From: Verrucomicrobiota bacterium
GTDB lineage: Bacteria > Verrucomicrobiota > Verrucomicrobiia > Chthoniobacterales > JAFAMB01
Assembly: GCA_019236035.1 (NCBI GenBank)
Contig: JAFAJU010000132.1
Coordinates: 1-6,024 of the forward strand
DNA: 6,024 nt
Direction: 5' to 3'
Part shown: positions 1-4,970 of the stretch, one piece after another
How positions within the stretch are numbered: position 1 is the stretch's first letter
Layout of the letters: each line of letters starts with the position of its first letter
Notes under the pieces: model-generated
The model's database searches: none
Seen by the model: the letters and a program-made list of their open reading frames with translations, nothing else
Told to the model about the DNA's origin: nothing
Program-made: the position numbers and the translations under genes

Positions 1-335
1 ATCCGCCGCAGAGCGACTTGCACTTTAAAATGCCGACCCATCCGCCGCAGAGCGACTTGGCCTTCACCATGCCAACCCATCCGCCGCAGAGCGACCTGGC
101 CTTTACCATGCCGACCCATCCGCCGCAGAGCGACTTGGCCTTCACCATGCCAACCCACCCGCCGCAGAGCGACTTGGCCTTTACGATGCCAACCCATCCG
201 CCGCAGAGCGATTTGGCCTTCACCATGCCGACGCATCCGCCGCAGAGCGATTTGGCCTCTACAATGCCGACGCACCCGCCGCAGAGCGGCTTGGCCTTTA
301 CAATGCCAACCCATCCCCCGCAACCCGCTATCGCT
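1..335 (+). repeat. 39-bp tandem repeat array
   Basis: Seven complete 39-bp units begin at 30, 69, 108, 147, 186, 225 and 264, with a partial unit before 30 and a degenerate one from 303. Units 1 and 3 (30-68 and 108-146) are identical. The units nearest the 3' end (225 and 264) are the most divergent and share changes such as ACG in the third codon and ACA in the thirteenth, as expected when an array is homogenised more in its centre than at its edge. The unit length is a multiple of three, so copy-number change keeps the frame. The array may continue to the left of the window. Confidence 0.95.
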
Positions 336-338
336 TAA
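1..338 (+). CDS. Tandem-repeat protein of 13-residue units, 5' end outside the window
   Basis: I do not recognise a family. The frame is open from the left edge (first whole codon at 3) to TAA at 336-338, so the true start lies upstream; the TTG at 18 and ATG at 30 are internal to the repeat. The product is a run of the unit MPTHPPQSDLAFT: a partial unit with a divergent end (LHFK), seven full units from 30, and a last unit degenerating to PPQPAIA before the stop. The units are rich in Pro, His, Thr and Ser, with no predicted membrane segment or cysteine in the visible part. Among the seven full units, nine nucleotide columns vary; seven are silent in this frame and only two change a residue (Phe to Ser, Asp to Gly). 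That pattern favours real translation over a non-coding minisatellite. A hairpin follows 16 bases after the stop. Function unknown; it could be a surface or linker segment of a larger protein. Confidence 0.6.
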   Translation, partial: PPQSDLHFKMPTHPPQSDLAFTMPTHPPQSDLAFTMPTHPPQSDLAFTMPTHPPQSDLAFTMPTHPPQSDLAFTMPTHPPQSDLASTMPTHPPQSGLAFTMPTHPPQPAIA

Positions 339-354
339 TCCACAGCTGCGCCGT

Positions 355-380
355 CCCGGCCTACCCCCATTTAGGCCGGG
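355..380. terminator. Hairpin between convergent genes, possible bidirectional terminator
   Basis: CCCGGCCTA (355-363) and TAGGCCGGG (372-380) form a perfect 9-bp GC-rich stem with an 8-base loop. It lies 16 bases after the stop of the repeat gene on the + strand and 16 bases beyond the stop of the convergent gene on the - strand. Neither side has a T-tract, so it is not a classical intrinsic terminator. It could stop transcription from both sides inefficiently or protect 3' ends. Confidence 0.5.
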
Positions 381-396
381 CTGACGGAGCCGCAAA

Positions 397-906
397 TCAC
401 ATTTCGGCTGTACTTGAGTGTGCGGCGACGATCTTCCAACCGTCGTCAAACTTTTGGAGATTCAGGGTGGTATTACCTACCACCTTTTGCTTGGTATTTG
501 GAAAGGTGACCGACCACCACGAAAGAGCCAGTGCGATATCCGGCTTCAACAGCTTAACCTGGATGCGCGCGGGATTGATAAAGCCCATGGCATTGCGATC
601 CGGATAGCCGTTGAGGTAGGAATCATGCAATTGTTGCCAGCCGTTAAACTGCTCAGAATCAACGATAACCAACAGTTCAGGAGACTTCCAATAGACCTCC
701 AGATGGCCCTCAATGTCATGAGCATTCCACCGATCCAGCATTTTGAGCAGGACCTCGTAAACCTGCTGGGCATCGGACTTTGCAGCGCTTCGGTTCGGAC
801 CAAGGGAGTCGAATATCCACCCGTTCTGCTCCTCTGCCATCAATGGCAGACAGAAGCAGAGCACAAAAATCGGAACGATTCGACAGAGACTCCTGCGGCG
901 CATCAT
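397..906 (-). CDS. Predicted secreted NTF2-like (SnoaL/DUF4440-type) protein
   Basis: A 169-residue protein. Residues 1-24 form a signal peptide: basic MMRRR, a hydrophobic core around residues 10-22, and a likely cut after LMA-24, so export to the periplasm or beyond is expected. Cys17 and Cys19 lie inside the hydrophobic core and do not make a lipobox. From about residue 47 to the end the pattern fits an NTF2-like cone fold: a first helix containing LLKMLDRWNAHD (53-64), PELLVIVD (76-83), a central NGW...Y segment, SWWSVTF (129-135) and the closing strand GWKIVAAHSS (156-165). Family members include small enzymes and ligand-binding proteins, so no substrate can be given. Two ATGs are adjacent (906-904 and 903-901) and no Shine-Dalgarno is evident before them. 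The gene stands alone, convergent with the repeat gene. The fold assignment is fairly sure, the biological role unknown. Confidence 0.82.
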   Translation of the reverse strand: MMRRRSLCRIVPIFVLCFCLPLMAEEQNGWIFDSLGPNRSAAKSDAQQVYEVLLKMLDRWNAHDIEGHLEVYWKSPELLVIVDSEQFNGWQQLHDSYLNGYPDRNAMGFINPARIQVKLLKPDIALALSWWSVTFPNTKQKVVGNTTLNLQKFDDGWKIVAAHSSTAEM

Positions 907-915
907 TTGTGCAAT

Positions 916-925
916 GCTTTAAAGC
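916..925. promoter_or_regulatory. 10-bp perfect palindrome just upstream of the NTF2-like gene
   Basis: GCTTTAAAGC is a perfect palindrome that begins 9 bases upstream of the ATG at 906 on the - strand. This is where a transcription start or operator would be expected. It could be a regulator half-site pair, or chance, since 10-bp palindromes are not rare. Confidence 0.3.
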
Positions 926-943
926 CTATTCTGATTTCTTTAG

Positions 944-975
944 CCAGTATTTATTTTTGAGTTGATCCAGTATTT
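944..975. promoter_or_regulatory. Pair of 9-bp direct repeats, 23 bp apart
   Basis: CCAGTATTT occurs at 944-952 and again at 967-975, in AT-rich sequence about 40-70 bases upstream of the NTF2-like gene start. The 23-bp period is close to two helical turns, which would put two bound protein copies on roughly the same face of the DNA. This is a candidate operator or activator site; no regulator gene is visible in the window. Confidence 0.3.
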
Positions 976-1093
976 CTAGGCGACGCGCAAGTACCATTCC
1001 GTAAAGAAGCGCCGGCTCGCAACTTATACTTTTTACGGCAAATCGTGCGACTGCTTTAGAAACTTAGATGTAATCCGGTAAGTTTGCTCCAAA

Positions 1094-1158
1094 TCCGCTT
1101 TTGGCGGAATGAGTGTCAGTGCCAGTGCCAGTGTCAGTGGGAATCATGCGTCTCATTC
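1094..1158. repeat. AGTGYC hexamer array flanked by inverted repeats
   Basis: Five consecutive hexamers AGTGTC, AGTGCC, AGTGCC, AGTGTC and AGTGGG run from 1112 to 1141. A 7-bp inverted repeat encloses them: GAATGAG (1107-1113) and CTCATTC (1152-1158). Immediately before it, TCCGC (1094-1098) and GCGGA (1104-1108) form a small stem with a TTTTG loop. The arrangement of a degenerate hexamer array inside inverted repeats parallels the larger element at 3300-3571. It is probably an interspersed intergenic repeat rather than an operator. Confidence 0.6.
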
Positions 1159-1210
1159 GCTTTATTGCCACCCGTTCAAGGCTTTTTGCGTGGGGGCAGG
1201 CCTTTTGTGT

Positions 1211-1235
1211 GGAGGGCGATTTAGGGCCGTCCTCC
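1211..1235 (+). other. Leader hairpin upstream of the 658-residue gene
   Basis: GGAGGGCG (1211-1218) can pair with CGTCCTCC (1228-1235), with one G-U pair in RNA and a 9-base loop. It ends about 70 bases before the start codon. No T-tract follows, so it is not an intrinsic terminator. It resembles no riboswitch that I recognise. Confidence 0.3.
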
Positions 1236-1294
1236 TGTAACTCCTGATTCTCCCACTCTACAGAGCAGAGGTGACGTTGACCGGCGAGGATGTT

Positions 1295-1298
1295 AGGG
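1295..1298 (+). promoter_or_regulatory. Ribosome binding site of the 658-residue gene
   Basis: AGGG at 1295-1298 stands 8 bases before the ATG at 1307. The codon directly before this ATG is an in-frame TGA (1304-1306), so no longer in-frame start is possible; the site supports the ATG at 1307. Confidence 0.55.
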
Positions 1299-1306
1299 TT
1301 CATTGA

Positions 1307-3283
1307 ATGATCTCTTTGCAGTTGGAGAAAAGCCAGGCAATCAAGGGATATCAAGGAGTCCCGCTTCGGCCCGAAGACCATGACGCACCCGTAGCCATCT
1401 GTTTGTTCGTGCGAACAGATCCAACTGGATACCCGCCGTTTATTCTCTTGAGGGAGACAATGGACGCTTCGGTGTACCTTGGCTGCCTCGTCGACCGGTC
1501 CCGCCACCCGAAAGCATGGATCGAGATCTGGGTTCAGAACGTTGATCGTGTGGCTTTCAGTTTCCGTGCCCAACTCGAGTCACTGACCAATTCGCTGCTA
1601 GACCACCGGTGGGCTGACAGAGCGGCGATGTTCCGCGCGCTGAAGCGGGGCACGATCATTGAGACCGGGTTCGAATTCGAACATCCGCGACCTGCTCTGA
1701 TCGATGGAAAAGAAGGGAAAGTTGTTTATCCCGTCGAGCCGGCGACTCACCGGCCGTTCTCGCTTTGCATGGACGAGCATGTCCTGAAGCAAGCGGGCCT
1801 GCCTTCATATGCAACGTCACTCTATCGCTACCTGTGGAACGGGCCAGGAGTTGACGAACCGGTGTTCCTGGCCGTGACCAGCGGCGCGGAACTTCCTGCC
1901 GGCGTTACGCCCGTGACCGAAATTTTCAATGGACTGCATCCTTTCAATCCCGGCGGAGGACTGTTGCTGGTCCGGCCGCTGGCTCCCCTCGGATTAACTG
2001 ACTTCGCCGATATTCTCGGAGGAAATGCCTGGCCCGGGTTTCAATGCGGCAAAGAGGTCATTCGCTTAGGCGGAGCTTACGCAAAACTCGAAGACTCAGA
2101 GGCGGTGTTGCAGCAAGGAGCACACCTGTTCAGTGGGCGCGCTGGAAAGGGGGGGCGATTGCTTGAGGCGTTTCACCTTAAGCTGAACCTGATTCTCCAG
2201 GCGCTCGTAGAAACCCGGGCTGCGATTCAATTCCAACAATTGCCGTTCCTGGTTCTAGGAGCAGAAAGCTTTCGTGTGCAGCTGTTCGAGCTAGGAACGG
2301 GATTACCCCTGTTCTGGAGCGCGCAAGTGGATTTGGCTGAATCCAATTGTGCTCTGGCGTTGCCGGTAAGTGGCAGCGACGCGCGCTACTTTATTCCGCC
2401 GGAGCTGCCCGGGCCTTCGATTTACCGGCCACAGAGGGGTAACCTGTCCGAGCGGGGCTCGGCAACGGTGCGAATTCGGAAGATCTTGCCTCCAACCCCT
2501 GAAGGGACCAGCATTGAAGCGACGTTGGCGACGGACGAACGATTGAGTATCGCCGCCAGTGATCTGATTCATGTGCGGTTGCCGCTGGCGATTGGACGAG
2601 TCGATCTTTACGGACGTGCGGATGAATCACAGGCGCTGGCAAAAGGAGAGACCCGGTTCCGAACAATCCCACAGGTGCTGTCGGGCCCAATAGTAAGCGC
2701 ACTCGAACAGGCGGAAGGAGCCCCGGTCTCAAACGCAGGTTTCGAAATACTGCCGCTCTTAACATCGCCTTGCGACATGTACGCGGTCGCTGTGCTCGCC
2801 GTCAGGGTTCTTCTCGTTGACAACGAAAATACGCTGGCCATAGCGCTGGACGAAATGCTGAGTCTCGCGCGGGAGTTAGCAACAGAATACGATCCTGATG
2901 TCGTCCTTGGCGACCGGCTTCGCGCGATAGTAGAACGAGACCGGCGTTGGGTGGTATCACTCGGCCCGCAAAGGTTGGTCAAGGACCCCGGGACCCGGGA
3001 AGCGGCCGCCCGGATTATGCCCGCCGACCTGTGGTGGGAAACAGTTGGCGTAATTCTCCGGTTATTTCCCGGGATTGGAGCCGATAGTTTCTGCCGAGAT
3101 TTTGGAGATGCGCCCTCACTGGCTCTGGAACGGATTTTTGACGATGCGATCGCTAAGATTGAACTTTTGCTGCTCCGCTCTCGGAGCTTGGTCGTCGCGG
3201 ATTGGAGCCAAAATTTGGAAATTCACGATGCGATCTACGAAGTCATCGCCAAGAAGCATGGCGGGGTTGTCAGCAGAGATTAG
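1307..3283 (+). CDS. Large protein of unknown function, possible kinase-like C-terminal region
   Basis: A 658-residue protein that I cannot assign. It has no signal peptide and no clear membrane helix, so it is probably cytoplasmic. The N-terminal part (about 15-120) has a distinctive Trp-rich stretch, WIEIWVQNVD (70-79). The middle (about 200-460) is rich in beta-type segments, for example VRLPLAIGRVDLYGR. The C-terminal part (about 470-650) is helical. There PCDMYAVAVLAVRVLL, with Asp490 and Tyr492, resembles the DxYxxGxxL helix of Ser/Thr kinases, but I see no HRD catalytic loop, DFG motif or glycine-rich loop, so any kinase relationship would be to an inactive form and is tentative. The start is fixed by a TGA directly before the ATG and by AGGG upstream. 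It is monocistronic and is followed 16 bases later by the repeat element at 3300. An alternative is a scaffold protein in an envelope or signalling system. Confidence 0.8.
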   Translation: MISLQLEKSQAIKGYQGVPLRPEDHDAPVAICLFVRTDPTGYPPFILLRETMDASVYLGCLVDRSRHPKAWIEIWVQNVDRVAFSFRAQLESLTNSLLDHRWADRAAMFRALKRGTIIETGFEFEHPRPALIDGKEGKVVYPVEPATHRPFSLCMDEHVLKQAGLPSYATSLYRYLWNGPGVDEPVFLAVTSGAELPAGVTPVTEIFNGLHPFNPGGGLLLVRPLAPLGLTDFADILGGNAWPGFQCGKEVIRLGGAYAKLEDSEAVLQQGAHLFSGRAGKGGRLLEAFHLKLNLILQALVETRAAIQFQQLPFLVLGAESFRVQLFELGTGLPLFWSAQVDLAESNCALALPVSGSDARYFIPPELPGPSIYRPQRGNLSERGSATVRIRKILPPTPEGTSIEATLATDERLSIAASDLIHVRLPLAIGRVDLYGRADESQALAKGETRFRTIPQVLSGPIVSALEQAEGAPVSNAGFEILPLLTSPCDMYAVAVLAVRVLLVDNENTLAIALDEMLSLARELATEYDPDVVLGDRLRAIVERDRRWVVSLGPQRLVKDPGTREAAARIMPADLWWETVGVILRLFPGIGADSFCRDFGDAPSLALERIFDDAIAKIELLLLRSRSLVVADWSQNLEIHDAIYEVIAKKHGGVVSRD

Positions 3284-3322
3284 CGCGTATCGTTCCTAGC
3301 GCGGCGAAGCCGCAAGCAAATC

Positions 3323-3340
3323 GTCCTCGTCCTCGAACTC
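3323..3340 (-). repeat. Left GAGNNC hexamer array of the element
   Basis: Read on the - strand these are GAGTTC, GAGGAC, GAGGAC, followed outward by GATTT. They are the left-arm counterpart of the longer array at 3519-3548. Confidence 0.7.
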
Positions 3341-3352
3341 GATTTTCTGGAG

Positions 3353-3444
3353 GGGAGCCGCTTCGGCCCTCGTCAAGCCGTGGCCGACTGATGCAGCTCC
3401 GGGTGTCGTAAGCATCGCCGATCCGGAACTTGACGGCGGCTCCC
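3353..3444. repeat. Nested inverted-repeat core of the element
   Basis: GGGAGCCGC (3353-3361) pairs perfectly with GCGGCTCCC (3436-3444). CGTCAAG (3371-3377) pairs with CTTGACG (3429-3435), continuous on the right and interrupted by a 9-base bulge on the left. GATGC (3390-3394) and GCATC (3412-3416) can close an inner stem. Successive pairings in correct nested order suggest a folded single strand, either RNA or extruded DNA. Confidence 0.6.
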
Positions 3445-3445
3445 T

Positions 3446-3463
3446 GGCGTTGCAAGCAACGCC
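3446..3463. repeat. Short perfect hairpin in the right arm
   Basis: GGCGTTGC (3446-3453) and GCAACGCC (3456-3463) are perfect inverted copies separated by AA. An alternative, wider pairing is CCTGGCG (3443-3449) with CGCCAGG (3465-3471). The two cannot form together with the outermost part of the core stem, so the element may have alternative folds. Confidence 0.6.
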
Positions 3464-3518
3464 CCGCCAGGCCCAATTCCTAGATCCACACCCGATTCTA
3501 GATCAGAGATTCGAAACC

Positions 3519-3548
3519 GAGAACGAGGACGAGAACGAGCTCGAGGAC
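3519..3548 (+). repeat. Right GAGNNC hexamer array of the element
   Basis: Five hexamers in a row, GAGAAC, GAGGAC, GAGAAC, GAGCTC and GAGGAC, followed by GATTTT. They are in inverted orientation to the shorter array at 3323-3340 and lie just inside, and overlap, the right terminal inverted repeat. Confidence 0.75.
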
Positions 3549-3587
3549 GATTTTATTGCGGCTACGTCGCGTTGTGAGCGACACGGG

Positions 3588-4460
3588 CTACGGTAAGACC
3601 CCCCAGACCTCAACGATACGGTTCTTGGCCAGCTCGCGGGGATCAAGAATATCGCTGCCACCCATGGGAACGAGGTGCATCACGTTCTGGACCCCGAGCT
3701 GGTCGCGGAGGACATCAATGACCGATTGCCCTCGCCCGATTGATATTTGCAGATTCCTCTGGTCGTCGCCCTGTTTGTCGGCATACCCGAGGATCACTAA
3801 AACGAGGGTTGGGTCATCCAGGAGTTTCTTTATATCAGGACGCTCCACCAGCGTCCTCAAGTACGCAACATCTTGCGGAGTAACCTTGGTAAGCGAGGTT
3901 TCGAAGGAGATTGTAAACAAGCGCCCCATACCGCGCGCCCTCTCGACGGCGCTGTAAAGTCTGTCCTTATTTTGCTGGGATACGTTTGGCATCAGGTCAA
4001 TGCGTTTCAACACCAGGCGCTTAACCTCAGCGATCTCGGGTAAGGTCATGTCGAAACTGATGGGCCCTGAGGCTTCGACGACCGGCGTGGCCGAAGGGGT
4101 TAAAGTGGGTGCGGGAGTTGGTGTCGACGTGGGCGCAGGCGAAGGCGTGGGTGTCGGCGTAGGTGCTGGAGTTGGCGTGGACGTCGGACTGGGTGTAGGC
4201 GTCACCTCAACAACCTCCGTCACTCGCTTTCGCCCGCTTGACAGTGTCCACAGAATGGCGCCGATCGCCAGTATGAGGACCGCTGCGACACCGATGGAAA
4301 GCACTAGCACAGGAGATACGCCGCGTTTCGGGCCGACAGGTTCGAGTGGTGAACCGCATTCAGGGCACCGAAAGTCTTTGGTGACGACGGTAATCTTTTC
4401 GTTTCGGTACGCTAATTTACAGCCTGAATAGTTTGTGCACTTGCCAATGCGTTGCGCCAT
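3588..4460 (-). CDS. Zinc ribbon / transmembrane / OmpA-like fusion protein
   Basis: A 290-residue protein with four parts. Residues 8-35 carry Cys8, Cys14, Cys32 and Cys35 (CPEC), a zinc-ribbon pattern. Residues about 48-73 are one hydrophobic helix, preceded by K45-R46 and followed by R77-K78-R79. Residues 87-126 are a Thr/Pro/Ser/Ala linker. Residues about 180-288 resemble an OmpA C-terminal peptidoglycan-binding domain: VLVILGYADKQGD (220-232), then NLQISIGRGQSVIDVL (236-251) and the closing NRIVEVW (280-286). OmpA-like domains bind peptidoglycan, so the likely topology is a cytoplasmic zinc ribbon with the OmpA domain in the periplasm. I associate a similar short Cys-rich N-terminus with some substrate-binding/OmpA fusions in Verrucomicrobiota. 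Its stop lies 17 bases beyond the repeat element. It is divergent from the mla-like operon. Ligand and partners are unknown. Confidence 0.85.
   Translation of the reverse strand: MAQRIGKCTNYSGCKLAYRNEKITVVTKDFRCPECGSPLEPVGPKRGVSPVLVLSIGVAAVLILAIGAILWTLSSGRKRVTEVVEVTPTPSPTSTPTPAPTPTPTPSPAPTSTPTPAPTLTPSATPVVEASGPISFDMTLPEIAEVKRLVLKRIDLMPNVSQQNKDRLYSAVERARGMGRLFTISFETSLTKVTPQDVAYLRTLVERPDIKKLLDDPTLVLVILGYADKQGDDQRNLQISIGRGQSVIDVLRDQLGVQNVMHLVPMGGSDILDPRELAKNRIVEVWGVLP
4083..4202 (-). repeat. Low-complexity Thr/Pro linker-coding repeat
   Basis: This stretch encodes residues 87-126 of the OmpA-like protein, alternating Pro with Thr, Ser or Ala. PTSTPTPAPT occurs twice, 18 residues (54 bp) apart, which suggests growth by internal duplication. 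Such linkers typically span the periplasm between a membrane anchor and a wall-binding domain. Confidence 0.8.
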
Positions 4461-4586
4461 AACAAGACCAACGATTGATATAGCCCGAATGGTGCAGGGT
4501 CAATCGCCGATACGAATCCGGCTGAAAAAGGTTGCGGACCCAAAAAAACTCGCGTTCAACAGTGGGCGGAATTACCCTCCAAGAGA
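4461..4586. other. Divergent intergenic region, OmpA-like gene and mla-like operon
   Basis: These 126 bases must hold start signals for both directions unless the operon is transcribed from elsewhere. I can suggest a promoter only for the - strand gene. On the + strand the nearest -35-like box is TTGCGG (4532-4537), but the sequence 17 bases on (TTCAAC) is a poor -10. No terminator is visible. Confidence 0.6.
4477..4503 (-). promoter_or_regulatory. Candidate sigma70-type promoter of the OmpA-like gene
   Basis: On the - strand, TTGACC (4503-4498) and TATATC (4482-4477) are separated by 15 bases, shorter than the usual 17. The -10 box would lie 16 bases before the ATG at 4460, giving a very short leader, in keeping with the lack of a clear Shine-Dalgarno there. 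This is a weak prediction. Confidence 0.3.
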
Positions 4587-4940
4587 ATGAAGCGGGCCAG
4601 TCAGCTCAGGATCGAGGAGAAAAAAGATGGCCAGGACCGTATTCTTAGTCTGCAGGGCTCGGCGGATATCCTTGCCATGCCGGCCGTGCAGGAAGTGCTT
4701 TCACGGTACAGCAAGGAAGACATCCGACTGCTCCTGATCGATCTTTCCGGAACCGAGTTCATCAATAGTCCCGTGTGGGCCGTGATCACTCTTTTCGCCC
4801 GAAAACGGGGTCACGAATCCCGCGTAGCGATTGTTGGGATGTCGCCGAGAATCAAGGGCTCCTTTGAGATGATGGGATTGCAGAAGGAGCTTCAGACATT
4901 TCCCGATGTCGAAACCGCCCGACGAGAGCTCGTGCAATGA
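4587..4940 (+). CDS. STAS-domain protein, MlaB-like subunit of a lipid transporter
   Basis: A 117-residue single STAS domain. The pattern runs from RILSLQGSADI (18-28) through LLLIDLSGTEFINS (48-61) to the C-terminal helix FEMMGLQKEL (93-102). In the Mla system MlaB is a STAS protein that binds and controls the ATPase MlaF, and this gene precedes an MlaE-like permease and an MlaF-like ATPase by short gaps, so that role is preferred over an anti-sigma-factor antagonist. In regulatory STAS proteins the loop after the central strand reads like DSSG, with a phosphorylated second Ser; here it is NSPV (60-63), so that Ser is replaced by Pro while Ser61 remains at the place where MlaB has Thr. The ATG at 4587 is the first possible start after an in-frame TGA at 4476. 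AAGAGA directly before it is too close for a good ribosome site. Confidence 0.8.
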   Translation: MKRASQLRIEEKKDGQDRILSLQGSADILAMPAVQEVLSRYSKEDIRLLLIDLSGTEFINSPVWAVITLFARKRGHESRVAIVGMSPRIKGSFEMMGLQKELQTFPDVETARRELVQ

Positions 4941-4970
4941 AATGGACCATACTCGCCTTCCGGCTGAAGA

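Larger units (their letters stand above)
907..1306. other. Gene-poor 400-bp intergenic region between divergent genes
   Basis: I see no convincing gene here. Reading frames that cross it are shadows of the flanking genes. It should contain the promoters of both divergent neighbours, but I cannot place convincing -35/-10 pairs. It contains an AT-rich block (about 930-980), a palindrome and a 9-bp direct repeat next to the - strand gene, an inverted repeat CCGTAAA / TTTACGG (999-1005 and 1032-1038), a hexamer array flanked by inverted repeats (1094-1158), and a hairpin (1211-1235) in the leader of the + strand gene. Confidence 0.7.
3300..3571. mobile_element. MITE-like element with 30-bp imperfect terminal inverted repeats
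   Basis: Positions 3300-3329 and 3542-3571 are inverted copies matching at 26 of 30 positions (mismatches at 3304, 3307, 3316 and 3317), including the perfect 12-mer AAATCGTCCTCG. Inside lie degenerate GAGNNC hexamer arrays, then CTGGAGGGG (3347-3355) facing CCCCGCCAG (3462-3470) with 8 of 9 matching, then a nested hairpin core. There is no open reading frame for a transposase, so if mobile it would be non-autonomous. I see no clear target-site duplication. It fills the gap between two convergent genes, where it may also stop transcription from both. A REP/BIME-like repeat or a structured non-coding RNA are alternatives. Confidence 0.6.

Noticed and set aside
1..324. Antisense reading of the 39-bp repeat as units of MVKAKSLCGGWVG
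   Set aside because: The frame is open on the - strand, but four or fewer of nine variable columns would be silent, against seven in the + frame, and no good start is visible near the right edge of the array. It cannot be excluded without upstream sequence.
418..960. A 180-codon + strand open frame opposite the NTF2-like gene
   Set aside because: The - strand frame has a signal peptide and a recognisable NTF2-like pattern; the + strand product matches nothing and mirrors that gene.
1290..1310. A six-codon open frame (MLGFIE) overlapping the start of the 658-residue gene
   Set aside because: Its would-be Shine-Dalgarno touches the ATG, and it is too short to distinguish from chance.
1064..1573. 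A 169-codon - strand open frame across the hexamer array and the start of the 658-residue gene
   Set aside because: It overlaps a much longer + strand gene with a good ribosome site, its product has no recognisable domain, and its end is made of the hexamer repeat.
3323..3548. CRISPR-like array, because of repeated GAGNNC units
   Set aside because: The units are 6-bp, contiguous and degenerate, with no spacers and in inverted orientation on the two sides; no cas gene is nearby.
4000..4431. A 143-codon + strand Gly/Val-rich open frame
   Set aside because: It is the antisense shadow of the Thr/Pro linker of the OmpA-like gene, whose domains are clear.
4532..4560. Promoter of the mla-like operon from TTGCGG and TTCAAC at 17-base spacing
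   Set aside because: The -10 candidate matches the consensus at only three of six positions, including weak ones.
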